NCBI GenBank assembly: GCA_910579655.1 | Contig: CAJTVE010000072.1 | Location: 1-13,637 of the forward strand | Origin: an uncultured Allobaculum sp. | GTDB lineage: Bacteria > Bacillota_I > Bacilli_A > Erysipelotrichales > Erysipelotrichaceae | Direction of reading: 5' to 3' | Length of the DNA stretch: 13,637 bases | Part shown: positions 1-7,037 of the stretch, one piece after another | Numbering within the stretch: the stretch's first letter is position 1 | Layout of the letters: every line of letters starts with the position of its first letter | Notes under the pieces: generated by a model | What the model was told of the DNA's origin: nothing | The model's database searches: none | The model's input: only the letters and a program-made list of their open reading frames with translations | Made by a program: the position numbers and the translations under genes

Positions 1-72
1 CATCTCGCACACAGAAGTTAAGCCATTGAACGCCGACGATAGTGTAAAAGCAAAAATAGGAAGTCGCCAGAC
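1..72 (+). rRNA. rrf: 5S ribosomal RNA, 3' part (cut by window edge)
   Basis: The first bases hold the conserved 5S core ACACAGAAGTTAAGC (11-25), then CGCCGACGATAGT and the conserved 3' strand ending GTCGCCAGAC (63-72). These match the second half of bacterial 5S rRNA in the expected order. The 5' part lies outside the window. An intrinsic terminator follows directly, so this is the end of an rRNA operon transcribed left to right. The exact 3' end is estimated from the usual pairing of the terminal helix and may be off by a few bases. Confidence 0.93.
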
Positions 73-79
73 GAAAGTA

Positions 80-127
80 AATCCCTGAAGAATAAAGGAG
101 AAATCCGATATTCTTCAGGGATTTTTT
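80..127 (+). terminator. Intrinsic terminator of the upstream rRNA operon
   Basis: A perfect 15-bp stem (AATCCCTGAAGAATA at 80-94 with its complement at 109-123) encloses a 14-base loop and runs into a T tract to 127. It lies 8 bases past the 5S 3' end, the usual place for an rrn terminator. Confidence 0.95.
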
Positions 128-292
128 AATGGCTGAAAAACGGGCAACGATTGTTGGCAAAAAGATCGCACCAGTAGTTAACGCAGTAATTTTCATCGGC
201 TGCTCAGGCAGGCTTTCTGTGCTCCTTTCATACGCGGAGCGATTCGGATCGTTCCAGATTCTGCTTCATTTTCTAAGAGATTCGAAAAGACC

Positions 293-333
293 TTGCCATA
301 GTTGTCTACAACATGTAGTCTTAAAGCGATACT
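293..333 (+). promoter_or_regulatory. Probable promoter of the blaI-like/M56 operon
   Basis: Two weak solutions exist. The first is TTGCCA (293-298), 17 bases, then TAGTCT (316-321). The second is TTGTCT (302-307), a long 20-base spacer, then GATACT (328-333). In both, the BlaI-type dyads cover the core promoter, as in other BlaI/MecI autoregulated operons. Which pair is used cannot be decided by reading. Confidence 0.4.
306..318. promoter_or_regulatory. BlaI/MecI-type operator 1
   Basis: CTACAACATGTAG is a dyad with arms CTACA/TGTAG around three bases. It matches the TACA...TGTA half-sites recognised by BlaI, MecI and related winged-helix repressors. It overlaps the predicted promoter, and its centre lies 26 bp from the centre of operator 2. 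The site is directly visible; occupancy by the repressor encoded next door is inferred. Confidence 0.8.
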
Positions 334-344
334 ACAAGTTGTAG
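332..344. promoter_or_regulatory. BlaI/MecI-type operator 2
   Basis: CTACAAGTTGTAG is a perfect dyad (CTACAA/TTGTAG around a central G). It lies between operator 1 and the AGGAGG ribosome binding site (347-352). Repressor bound here would block transcription of its own gene and the M56 gene. Confidence 0.82.
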
Positions 345-360
345 ACAGGAGGTGCCGTCT

Positions 361-720
361 ATGGCAGAAATTCAGTTAGGGACTGTCGAGTCCTGTTTTG
401 CGGATCTGATCTGGGAAAAAGAGCCAGTGACAACTGGTGAGCTGGTCAAGCTGGCTTCCGATGCCTTTTCCTGGAAACGCACCACAACCTATACGGTCCT
501 GCGCCGTCTGTGCGATAAAGAGCTGTTCCAAAACAACAAAGGTACAGTCACAGCACTTCTTTCACGAGATGAGTTTTATGCACGCCAGAGCAGGGAGTAT
601 GTCGATCAAACCTTCGCCGGTTCGCTTCCGGCTTTTCTGGCAGCCTTTACCAGCCAGAAGAAACTCAGCCCTGAAGAAATCGCTGAAATCCGCGACCTGA
701 TCGACCGGGCAGGTGAATAA
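361..720 (+). CDS. BlaI/MecI/CopY-family transcriptional repressor
   Basis: This 119-residue protein has the length and pattern of BlaI/MecI repressors: an N-terminal winged helix (about residues 8-70) with the recognition-helix signature WKRTTTYTVLRRL (38-50), then a short dimerisation region with LSPEEIAEIRDLI (102-114). Such repressors bind TACA/TGTA dyads and are inactivated by proteolysis set off by a BlaR1/MecR1-type membrane sensor. Both partners are here: two dyads upstream and an M56 protease gene 1 base downstream. The ATG at 361 is chosen because AGGAGG (347-352) lies 8 bases before it; a GTG at 352 overlaps that ribosome binding site and is unlikely. The protein is probably autoregulatory. 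Its wider regulon is not visible because no beta-lactamase or copper gene is adjacent. Confidence 0.93.
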   Translation: MAEIQLGTVESCFADLIWEKEPVTTGELVKLASDAFSWKRTTTYTVLRRLCDKELFQNNKGTVTALLSRDEFYARQSREYVDQTFAGSLPAFLAAFTSQKKLSPEEIAEIRDLIDRAGE

Positions 721-721
721 T

Positions 722-2599
722 ATGGCTGATCTTTTTGTAAAAGTTCTGAATATGAGCATTACCTCGTTCTGGCTGATCCTTGCGGTCATCTTTCTTCGCT
801 TTTTCATGAAGAAGAAAGCACCAAAGTGGATTGTTATTCTTTTGTGGGGGATTGTTGGCCTGCGGCTAAGCGTTCCGTTCTCTTTTGAAAGCAGGCTGAG
901 CCTGTTGGCAAGCGCTGAAACGTTCAGCGTCCATGCTCTCCAGACCCAGGTTCCTGTCACCAACAGTTCAATTCCGGCTGTCAATCAGGCCGTCCATCCG
1001 CTTTTGAATGCGTCTTTGGCGCCAGTGCCGGCTGAAAGCCTGAATCCGGTTTATAGCTGGACCTTTATTGTGTCCATACTCTGGCTGAGCGGAATCGTCA
1101 TTCTGATGGGCTGGGGACTTTTCCGCTTGCTGAAAATGCGCCGGACGGTGGCTGAAAGTATCCCTCTTGGAGCAAACATCTATCTTTGCGATCAGATCAA
1201 ATCGCCGTTTATTCTCGGACTGATCCGGCCGAAAATTTATCTGTCTTCCGGCCTGGATCCAAAGACGACCAGATCCGTGCTGGCCCATGAAAAAGCCCAT
1301 CTGGAAAGATACGATCACTGGTGGAAATGGGTTGGATTTGTGATCCTTGCAGTTCACTGGTTCAATCCCTTATGCTGGCTGGCCTATATTCTGTTGGGCC
1401 GCGATATCGAGATGGCCTGTGATGAAAAGGTTATCCAGTCGATGGACCTCGCTGAAAAGAAGCAGTATTCGACGGCTTTATTAACATGCAGTACAACTCG
1501 GCGGGCCGTTCTGACCTGTCCGCTGGCATTTGGAGAAATCGATGTAAAAGAGAGGATCAAAAATATACTCGACTATAAAAAACCAGCGGTATGGGCTGTC
1601 ATTGGATCAATCATTGGCTGTCTTGGCGTCATCGCCTGCTTTGCGACTGATCCAAAAACAAATCTTTCTCAGACCGATCGGACTTCTGTGGAGAATCTGG
1701 CAGATAATGGAAAGAATCAAAATGGTGCTGGCTATGACTCCAGCAGTAGTTCTGCTTTGGGTGCTGATGAAATTCAAACGGCGGTTGGATCCGCTTTGTT
1801 TCTGTCCGCTGAAGAACAGGTCATGTTTCGTCAGGCAATACTGAATCGCAATCAGTCCTGGCATCCGGAAGAATATGACCTGGCGGCCGCACATTTTCTT
1901 CCTTTGAAGAAAATTTCCAGACCAATGGCCTCAGGAAGTGACGGTGAACACGTCACGTATTATGGACTGGCTTTTTATGAAGAATATAAGGTGACGCCCA
2001 ACGGTTTTGATCCAGTCGGCGGCAGCCACGTCCCAGTTGCGTTTTCCTTTGACCATGACAAAAATGGATATTTCCTGACTGAGTACTGGCAACCACGGGA
2101 TGGCAGTCTGTACGCAGCCGATATCCGGGAAAAGTTTCCAGACGATATGGCCGAAGATGCCCTTAATCAACAGAATTACTTCGATGTGCAAAGACAGGAG
2201 TGTCTGAAACAGGCGGGGGAGATGATTGGTCCAATGATCGGATCCCAGATCGATACAATCTGCCAGATTCCTGCAGAATCATCCGACCCTCAGGAGTACA
2301 TCCAGGCGCATTCTGATGAATTTTCAAAACTGGTTTCTTATGGCCCCTACACGCTCCAGTACTGCTTCGGTGAGTTTTTAAAAGGAGGGCAGACGGAACT
2401 TCGCGGGCAGATTATGCAAGCTGCTATCGAGGCCATCGCTCCGGAAAGTCAGCTTAAGCTTGAGGCAGCCAATGGACAGGAATACTTTGATGCCTGGAAA
2501 GATCAGGCCCTTTCCATCGCCCGTCAGCATGATCGACAATGGATCGATGACAAACAACCGGCGGTCGGCATTCTGCTGGATCTGATTTCACAGGCATGA
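722..2599 (+). CDS. M56 (BlaR1/MecR1-type) membrane metallopeptidase, signal transducer
   Basis: The protein has 625 residues. The N-terminal half carries several hydrophobic helices (about 10-30, 38-52, 110-135) and the M56 zinc-protease core: HEKAH (189-193), and E230 followed by ACDE (232-235), which fit the zinc ligands and the conserved M56 motif. A last transmembrane segment (about 289-310) leads into an outside domain of about 315 residues. That domain lacks an obvious penicillin-binding SxxK arrangement; instead it has the GGSHVPVAF and EYWQPRDGS (from E454) pattern I associate with the sensor regions of many clostridial M56 proteins. The inferred role is to sense an external signal and cause loss of the upstream repressor. 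The ATG at 722 follows AGGTG (711-715); a GTG at 713 would overlap the repressor stop. The gene pair is surely co-transcribed. The ligand is unknown. Confidence 0.9.
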   Translation: MADLFVKVLNMSITSFWLILAVIFLRFFMKKKAPKWIVILLWGIVGLRLSVPFSFESRLSLLASAETFSVHALQTQVPVTNSSIPAVNQAVHPLLNASLAPVPAESLNPVYSWTFIVSILWLSGIVILMGWGLFRLLKMRRTVAESIPLGANIYLCDQIKSPFILGLIRPKIYLSSGLDPKTTRSVLAHEKAHLERYDHWWKWVGFVILAVHWFNPLCWLAYILLGRDIEMACDEKVIQSMDLAEKKQYSTALLTCSTTRRAVLTCPLAFGEIDVKERIKNILDYKKPAVWAVIGSIIGCLGVIACFATDPKTNLSQTDRTSVENLADNGKNQNGAGYDSSSSSALGADEIQTAVGSALFLSAEEQVMFRQAILNRNQSWHPEEYDLAAAHFLPLKKISRPMASGSDGEHVTYYGLAFYEEYKVTPNGFDPVGGSHVPVAFSFDHDKNGYFLTEYWQPRDGSLYAADIREKFPDDMAEDALNQQNYFDVQRQECLKQAGEMIGPMIGSQIDTICQIPAESSDPQEYIQAHSDEFSKLVSYGPYTLQYCFGEFLKGGQTELRGQIMQAAIEAIAPESQLKLEAANGQEYFDAWKDQALSIARQHDRQWIDDKQPAVGILLDLISQA

Positions 2600-2702
2600 T
2601 GGACAGTGAAAAGGGCTGCTTGACGGACAAGGCAGCTTAGGGATGACCAGATTTCAATTTTGGAAGATTCACCAGATAAAACAGCCATTCTGCAGAATTT
2701 TA

Positions 2703-2732
2703 TTCAGAAGAATATAAACCTGTAGATATAAT
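2703..2732 (+). promoter_or_regulatory. Predicted promoter of the aldo/keto reductase gene
   Basis: A perfect -10 box TATAAT (2727-2732) follows a weak -35 TTCAGA (2703-2708) by 18 bases. Transcription would start near 2739, giving a leader of about 255 nt that contains the structured element at 2752-2944. No T-tract terminator was found between the M56 stop and this promoter; only a small GCTGC/GCAGC hairpin (2615-2636) without a U run is visible, so readthrough from the M56 gene is possible. Confidence 0.5.
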
Positions 2733-2751
2733 TTATAAGAAGCTCTGTAAT

Positions 2752-2944
2752 TTATGGGAATTTATTTGACGGTCAATGTCGATATTTTTTTGGTCGGATG
2801 CGTAGAGGCGTATAGGGAACGCTGCATAAAATCCAGCCGCCAGGCGATGGCAGCTGAAGAAGACTGAAAAATTGGTCGGCTTGATCTGGCCGCATGGAAA
2901 ACAGAGCGGACTCTCATATCGTTTTGGTGACCAAATTCCCATAA
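2752..2944 (+). other. 193-nt element with terminal inverted repeats and nested complementary segments
   Basis: The ends are a perfect 12-bp inverted repeat (TTATGGGAATTT at 2752-2763, AAATTCCCATAA at 2933-2944). Inside, in nested order, GGTCA 2771-2775 pairs with TGACC 2928-2932, CGATAT 2780-2785 with ATATCG 2916-2921, and ATGCG 2798-2802 with CGCAT 2891-2895. The interior then has local hairpins GCTGC 2821-2825 / GCAGC 2850-2854, GACT 2862-2865 / GGTC 2874-2877, and CGGC 2877-2880 / GCCG 2889-2892 (the last two share one base and compete at that position). There is also a small palindrome TTGAC-G-GTCAA at 2766-2776. It begins about 13 bases after the predicted start site and ends 38 bases before the ribosome binding site of the next gene. 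It could be a structured 5' leader RNA or a miniature inverted-repeat element; no clear target duplication is seen. The complementarity is seen; function is inference. Confidence 0.5.
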
Positions 2945-2995
2945 GAAAAGCAGAGGATGAAGAAGCAGAGATGCAGGATGCGAGGAAAATGAAGG

Positions 2996-4123
2996 ATGAA
3001 CCCTAAAAAACTTGGTTTTGGACTTATGCGTCTGCCCCTGGCAGATCCCAATGACACAACGAAAATCGATTATGAAGCCATGTCGGAAATGGTAGACCGT
3101 TATATGGAGGCCGGATTCAATTATTTTGATACGGCCTATCCGTACCATGGTGGAAAAAACAGTGAAATTGCTTTTGGAGACTGTGTGGCAAAGCGGTATC
3201 CACGTGAGGCGTATACCATTACCGATAAGTTGTCTTTGTTCGTTGTCAGTGAAGCGGACAAGCTTGAAGACTATTTTGAAGGACAGCTCGAACGCTGCGG
3301 CGTGGAGTATTTTGATTATTACTTGCTGCATGCCATGAATAAAAACTATCTGGAGCTGGCTGACCGCATTGGCGCCTTTGATTTTGCTTTACAGAAGAAA
3401 GCGGAAGGCAAAATCCGTCATGTTGGCTTCTCGTTCCATGACACTCCAGAAGTTCTCGAAGAAATTTTAACCCGGCATCCAGAAATGGAATACGTTCAGC
3501 TGCAGCTCAACTACCTGGACTGGGACAGCAACGATGTGCAATCCCGTGCCTGCTATGAAACGGCTGTTCGTCATGGAAAGAAAGTTCTGGTCATGGAGCC
3601 GGTTAAAGGTGGTTTGCTTGCCAATGTACCCAATGAAGCTGAAAAACTGATGAAAGAGAAAAAGCCTGATCTGTCTGTTGCTTCTTGGGCCGTCCGGTTT
3701 GCCGCTTCCTTGCCTGAAGTTGCCATGGTTCTGTCTGGCATGAGCAATCTTGAACAGATGGAAGATAACCTTTCCTATATGAAGGAGTTCAGTCCATTAA
3801 GTGAAGAGGAACAGAACATCGTAAAGCAGGTAATCGACATTATTGCTTCTAAAGAAAGTATTCCATGCACTGCCTGCCGGTATTGTGTCGATGGCTGCCC
3901 AATGCAGATTGCCATTCCGGATTATTTCAAACTGATGAACAATATCAGCAAATTCGGCGACTCCCAGATTGCTAAAGCAAAAGCCAGCTATAATCGGTTT
4001 ACAGAAACCCAGAAGAAAGGGAAGGCATCTGCATGTATTGAATGCAGACAATGTGAAGAGCACTGCCCGCAGCACTTATCCATTACCGACTACCTGAAAG
4101 AGGTTGCTGCTGTTCTGGAATGA
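2996..4123 (+). CDS. Aldo/keto reductase with two C-terminal 4Fe-4S cluster motifs
   Basis: The protein has 375 residues. Residues 1-270 form an aldo/keto reductase barrel: N-terminal GFGLMRLPL (7-15), catalytic-type D45 and Y48 or Y50 in FDTAYPYH, K78, and H112 in LLHAM. The C-terminal 100 residues carry two CxxCxxCxxxCP motifs (C291/C294/C297/C301 and C347/C350/C353/C357), as expected for two 4Fe-4S clusters. This architecture is common in anaerobic Bacillota and is usually annotated as a predicted oxidoreductase of the aldo/keto reductase superfamily; its substrate is generally unknown. The clusters suggest electron exchange with ferredoxin or a similar carrier in place of, or besides, NAD(P)H. 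Start: ATG 2996 with GAGG at 2982-2985; the GAAGG immediately before the ATG is too close to serve. It is a single gene with its own terminator. Confidence 0.93.
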   Translation: MNPKKLGFGLMRLPLADPNDTTKIDYEAMSEMVDRYMEAGFNYFDTAYPYHGGKNSEIAFGDCVAKRYPREAYTITDKLSLFVVSEADKLEDYFEGQLERCGVEYFDYYLLHAMNKNYLELADRIGAFDFALQKKAEGKIRHVGFSFHDTPEVLEEILTRHPEMEYVQLQLNYLDWDSNDVQSRACYETAVRHGKKVLVMEPVKGGLLANVPNEAEKLMKEKKPDLSVASWAVRFAASLPEVAMVLSGMSNLEQMEDNLSYMKEFSPLSEEEQNIVKQVIDIIASKESIPCTACRYCVDGCPMQIAIPDYFKLMNNISKFGDSQIAKAKASYNRFTETQKKGKASACIECRQCEEHCPQHLSITDYLKEVAAVLE

Positions 4124-4180
4124 ACGGCCTTGAATCACCAGAAAAAATTAAAAAACAGGGAAGAAGAAATTGAATGAAAA

Positions 4181-4217
4181 GGGACTGAATCCATTGCGAT
4201 TCAGTCCCTGAGTTTGT
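4181..4217 (+). terminator. Intrinsic terminator after the aldo/keto reductase
   Basis: A perfect 11-bp stem GGGACTGAATC (4181-4191) / GATTCAGTCCC (4198-4208) with a 6-base loop is followed by TGAGTTTGTTTTT. It is preceded by an A-rich run, as usual. Confidence 0.9.
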
Positions 4218-4312
4218 TTTTGGGCTTTATTCCTGACTGGGCAGTCTGTCTGGGTTGAACCAGCCAGAATGTGGCATTTTTCATGTTGTCTGCAAGAAAC
4301 GGTGACAGAAAA

Positions 4313-4341
4313 TTGACAGGATAGGGGAAAGAATGTTTACT
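4313..4341 (+). promoter_or_regulatory. Promoter of the marR-like gene
   Basis: A consensus -35 TTGACA (4313-4318), a 17-base spacer, and -10 TTTACT (4336-4341, 4 of 6 matches). The predicted start (about 4348) falls inside the palindrome at 4347-4367. This gives a leader of about 174 nt before the MarR start codon, holding a 7-bp hairpin GCTGGAT/ATCCAGC (4427-4450) of unknown role. Confidence 0.65.
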
Positions 4342-4346
4342 TTCAT

Positions 4347-4367
4347 ATAGTTACCAAAGGTAATTAT
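4347..4367. promoter_or_regulatory. Palindromic operator, probably for the MarR-family regulator
   Basis: The dyad TTACC-AAA-GGTAA (4351-4363) extends, with one mismatched pair, to a 21-bp near-palindrome with ATA/TAT ends. It covers the predicted transcription start of the marR-like gene. An AT-flanked dyad of this size over the start site is the typical autoregulation arrangement of MarR proteins. The pairing to this regulator is inferred from position. Confidence 0.65.
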
Positions 4368-4521
4368 TTTAACGAATGAGGAGTTGGAGCCAGATATCTA
4401 ATGACAGATCCAAAAATCAGAATAGTGCTGGATCTTCTAATCAATCCAGCTCAATCCAACAGCAGTATTGAATGCAGAAGGAGAAAAGTTGTAGGACAGC
4501 AGACCGAAACAGGAGAAGATT

Positions 4522-4989
4522 ATGATCGATGGAAAACAGGTTGAGAGGTTGTTAGATGGATGTTTCTATGCAAAAAAGCTGACAGAAACGCTGCCCCCTT
4601 TACCGCAGGGGGTTCAGCAGCGGCAGAACTTTGTGCTGCAGGAAGTCTATCGAATTACCAACAGGCAAGGATTTTGCCGGGTCAGTGATATTGCCCATGC
4701 ACTCAATACCAGCATGCCAAGCATTACCCGCATGGTCGGTGATCTTGAACGTCGGGGATTTTTGAGGAAAAAGACGGATCCCAGGGATAAACGGGTCGTG
4801 CTGGTCGAATTGATGGCTCCGGGGCTACTTTATGTCCGTCGCAGTCATGCCTTCCATCAGGAGTGGGCAGAGAACATTGACGGGATTACAGAGCAGGATG
4901 TGGAAACGGTGATTCGAGCACTCCAAAAGTTACGTCAGGCGATGCCAGAAAAACTGCCAGATCTGGACGACTATGAACAGAATGACTAA
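4522..4989 (+). CDS. MarR-family transcriptional regulator
   Basis: This is a 155-residue winged-helix protein of normal MarR size. The helix-turn-helix spans about residues 53-78 (RVSDIAHALNTSMPSITRMV, then LERRGFL), and the wing carries the hallmark DPRDKR (86-91). Helical N and C termini would form the dimer interface. MarR proteins bind palindromes and usually release DNA on binding small phenolic or toxic compounds. Start: ATG 4522 behind AGGAGA (4511-4516). The palindrome at its promoter points to autorepression. The MATE exporter begins 169 bp downstream in the same direction without a strong terminator between, so the exporter is the likely target, either through readthrough or at its own promoter region. 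Confidence 0.92.
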   Translation: MIDGKQVERLLDGCFYAKKLTETLPPLPQGVQQRQNFVLQEVYRITNRQGFCRVSDIAHALNTSMPSITRMVGDLERRGFLRKKTDPRDKRVVLVELMAPGLLYVRRSHAFHQEWAENIDGITEQDVETVIRALQKLRQAMPEKLPDLDDYEQND

Positions 4990-5083
4990 AGCCGTCTTTC
5001 TTTACGGAAAAGAAAAGAACTCTACAGAAACAGAGGGGCAGACAAATAGAGGGATACCGGAACATATTGAATTGAAATTATAT

Positions 5084-5098
5084 TGAATAGAGTATTCA
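5084..5098. promoter_or_regulatory. Dyad in the MATE gene upstream region
   Basis: TGAATA-GAG-TATTCA is a perfect 6-bp inverted repeat around three bases, in the AT-rich 169-bp gap between the regulator and exporter genes. It differs in sequence from the operator at 4347-4367 but shares the geometry of short arms around a 3-base centre. TTGAAT (5067-5072) just before it could serve as a -35 box, though no convincing -10 was found. It may be a second regulator site or chance in AT-rich DNA. Confidence 0.35.
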
Positions 5099-5158
5099 TT
5101 AAATTAAAAACACATGAAATAGATATAGTGAATGAATGAATAGGAGAAAAGAGAAGAG

Positions 5159-6535
5159 ATGAAGGAGAGAACATCTTCCCATAAACGGGAAATCTCATTT
5201 ACCCATGGACCCATCGGAATGGCATTGATCCGATTTGCGCTGCCGGTTCTTGGGGCTTTGATTTTACAGGCAGCCTATGGAGCAGTTGACTTGATGGTCG
5301 TCGGCATGTATTGCGATGCAGCAAGTATTTCTGCAGTCGGGACAGGCAGCACACTGATGTCGATGGTGACATTTATTCTGACCAGTCTGGCTATGGGCTC
5401 TACGGTGACAATTGCTCACCATATCGGTGAAAGAAAACCGCAGCTGGCCGGGCGGACTGTAGGGACGACGGTTGTCTTGTTTGGAATTCTTGGTGTTGTG
5501 ATGACGGTGATTCTGGAGCTTTGCATTCCCCAGCTGGTTGCCATGATGCAGGTTCCGGCAGAATCTGTCAGTCTGGCAATTGATTATCTGCGCATCTGTT
5601 CTGGCGGAATTCTGGTGATCATTGCTTATAACGTCATTTCCTGCGTGTTACGCGGTGTAGGGAATGCCAATCTGCCGCTTTTGTTTGTGGCAGTTGCCTG
5701 TGTGGTGAATATTATCGCGGACTTTGCGTTTGTCGGAGGTCTGAAGATGGATGCTGCCGGGGCTGCCTGGGCAACGGTTCTTGCGCAACTAGTTGCTGTG
5801 ATTGTAGCTTTGTTCTTCATGAAGCGTACAGAACTTGGTTTTACGTTCAGCAAGCAGGATCTTCGTCTTTATCCAGCAGAACTGCGTCAGATTCTGCGTA
5901 TTGGAATCCCGATTGCCCTGCAGGAGCTGACTGTGCAGATTTCTTTTCTGTTCATCAATGTCATTGTCAACAGCATGGGACTTTTACCTTCCGCCGGATA
6001 TGGTGTCGCCCAGAAGATTACCTCCTTCATCATGCTTGTTCCCTCTGCTTTGATGCAGAGTGTTTCGGCCTATGTCGCCCAGAATATGGGGGCGAATTTA
6101 AGATCGCGGGCAGATCGGGGTACCCTGATTGCGATTCTCGGTGGTACGGCTGCCGGACTGGTTTTATTTGCGGCTGGCTTTTTCCAGGCGCCATTGCTGG
6201 CAAGCTTTTTTAGCAGTGATCCGGGAGTAATCGCCCAGGGAGCCGACTATATCCGCGGTTTCAGTTTTGACTGCGTGCTGACCTGTACACTGTTCAGCTT
6301 TATTGGCTACTTCAATGGCTGCGGCAAAACGACGCCGGTCATGCTGCAGGGAATTATTTCTGCCTTGTTTGTCCGGATTCCGGTTTCTGCCTGGATGGCA
6401 AGTCTTCCAGGGACATCCCTTTTCCAGGTCGGACTGGCTGCTCCAATTTCAACTGTATTTGGAATTTTCTTCTTCCTGGTCTGCTTTTATTTCGATCGCC
6501 GTAAATTACCTAAAACATCTGGAAGTCATGGGTGA
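5159..6535 (+). CDS. MATE-family multidrug/metabolite exporter
   Basis: The protein has 458 residues and about 12 hydrophobic helices in two halves (about 20-230 and 231-450), the size and layout of MATE (multidrug and toxic compound extrusion) antiporters. It shows the family pattern VLRGVGNANLP (163-173) and, further on, NIIADFAFVGGL-MDAAGAAWATV (184-207), typical of prokaryotic MATE/DinF proteins. It would export cationic drugs, dyes or metabolites from the cytoplasm using a Na+ or H+ gradient. The substrate cannot be read from the sequence. Start: ATG 5159; AGGAG at 5142-5146 is 12 bases upstream, with a weaker GAGAAGAG closer. The upstream MarR gene suggests induction by a toxic compound. 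A terminator follows. Confidence 0.94.
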   Translation: MKERTSSHKREISFTHGPIGMALIRFALPVLGALILQAAYGAVDLMVVGMYCDAASISAVGTGSTLMSMVTFILTSLAMGSTVTIAHHIGERKPQLAGRTVGTTVVLFGILGVVMTVILELCIPQLVAMMQVPAESVSLAIDYLRICSGGILVIIAYNVISCVLRGVGNANLPLLFVAVACVVNIIADFAFVGGLKMDAAGAAWATVLAQLVAVIVALFFMKRTELGFTFSKQDLRLYPAELRQILRIGIPIALQELTVQISFLFINVIVNSMGLLPSAGYGVAQKITSFIMLVPSALMQSVSAYVAQNMGANLRSRADRGTLIAILGGTAAGLVLFAAGFFQAPLLASFFSSDPGVIAQGADYIRGFSFDCVLTCTLFSFIGYFNGCGKTTPVMLQGIISALFVRIPVSAWMASLPGTSLFQVGLAAPISTVFGIFFFLVCFYFDRRKLPKTSGSHG

Positions 6536-6580
6536 ATTCTGAATATTGTTGAGTATAAAGAGTATAAATTGAACGAGATT

Positions 6581-6625
6581 AAAAAACCGTCTGATTCATT
6601 ATGAGGATGAAATGGACGGCTTTTA
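6581..6625. terminator. Terminator after the MATE gene
   Basis: A stem CCGTC (6587-6591) / GACGG (6615-6619), continued with interruptions by ATTCAT/ATGAAAT, is flanked by AAAAAA before and TTTT after. The U run is short and the stem imperfect, so efficiency is uncertain. The flanking A and T runs would let it act in both directions. Confidence 0.7.
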
Positions 6626-7037
6626 TGGTATACAGCCAAACCGCACATCTATTCATTACAAGCTATCGGGATTTGTCACTAATACTCTTTGCTTTTATTT
6701 TAGGTGAAGTTAAATCTAGATGTTTTCTGTTTCTTCTCCGTTTGCGTTCGATGCTTGGTATAGCATAATTATCGTAATCAGGTTGGAAATTTAGGGCAGT
6801 AAAAACATGGACATGCACTTTCAGGATCATGACGTTCTATCAACAATGTCAGATTGGATTTCAGACTGCTGTTTTTATATGACCGAGCAGGAAGTCTCTT
6901 CTTCTGGGAAGCAAAATGGGAAATTTCACCGACTTGCAGCAGGCAGGTGTCATCCAGAGAAAATATTGATGCGGTTTATCTGATAAGTTACTTTAGAATG
7001 TCCAGAATGGTCATTTAAAAAGCAGAGGAGTAGAGGT
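6626..7037. other. Intergenic region of about 410 bp without a recognised gene
   Basis: No open frame with a ribosome binding site was seen. A possible promoter is TTGCGT (6742-6747), 16 bases, CATAAT (6764-6769), which would leave a 260-nt leader to the GNAT gene. An 8-bp inverted repeat TAAAAACA/TGTTTTTA (6800-6807, 6870-6877) lies in that leader. Nothing else stands out; it may be decayed sequence. Confidence 0.4.

Noticed and set aside
129..344. 71-codon open frame right after the 5S terminator
   Set aside because: No ribosome binding site, it starts inside the terminator tail, overlaps both BlaI-type operators, and has no recognisable protein pattern.
352..360. GTG start for the BlaI-like gene
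   Set aside because: It overlaps the AGGAGG ribosome binding site, which is ideally spaced for the ATG at 361.
2805..2860. Resemblance to a cobalamin riboswitch core (AGGGAA, then AAAATCC, then a GC-rich stretch)
   Set aside because: The conserved B12-box sequence around CCCGCNACTG is missing and the downstream motifs do not match, so I do not call a riboswitch class.
2762..3331. 189-codon minus-strand frame over the leader and start of the aldo/keto reductase
   Set aside because: Antisense to a gene with clear family motifs; no ribosome binding site or domain.
4376..4544. Two short frames (4376-4471, 31 codons; 4401-4544, 47 codons) in the MarR leader
   Set aside because: No well-placed ribosome binding site and biased, non-protein-like composition; kept only as a remark on the long leader.
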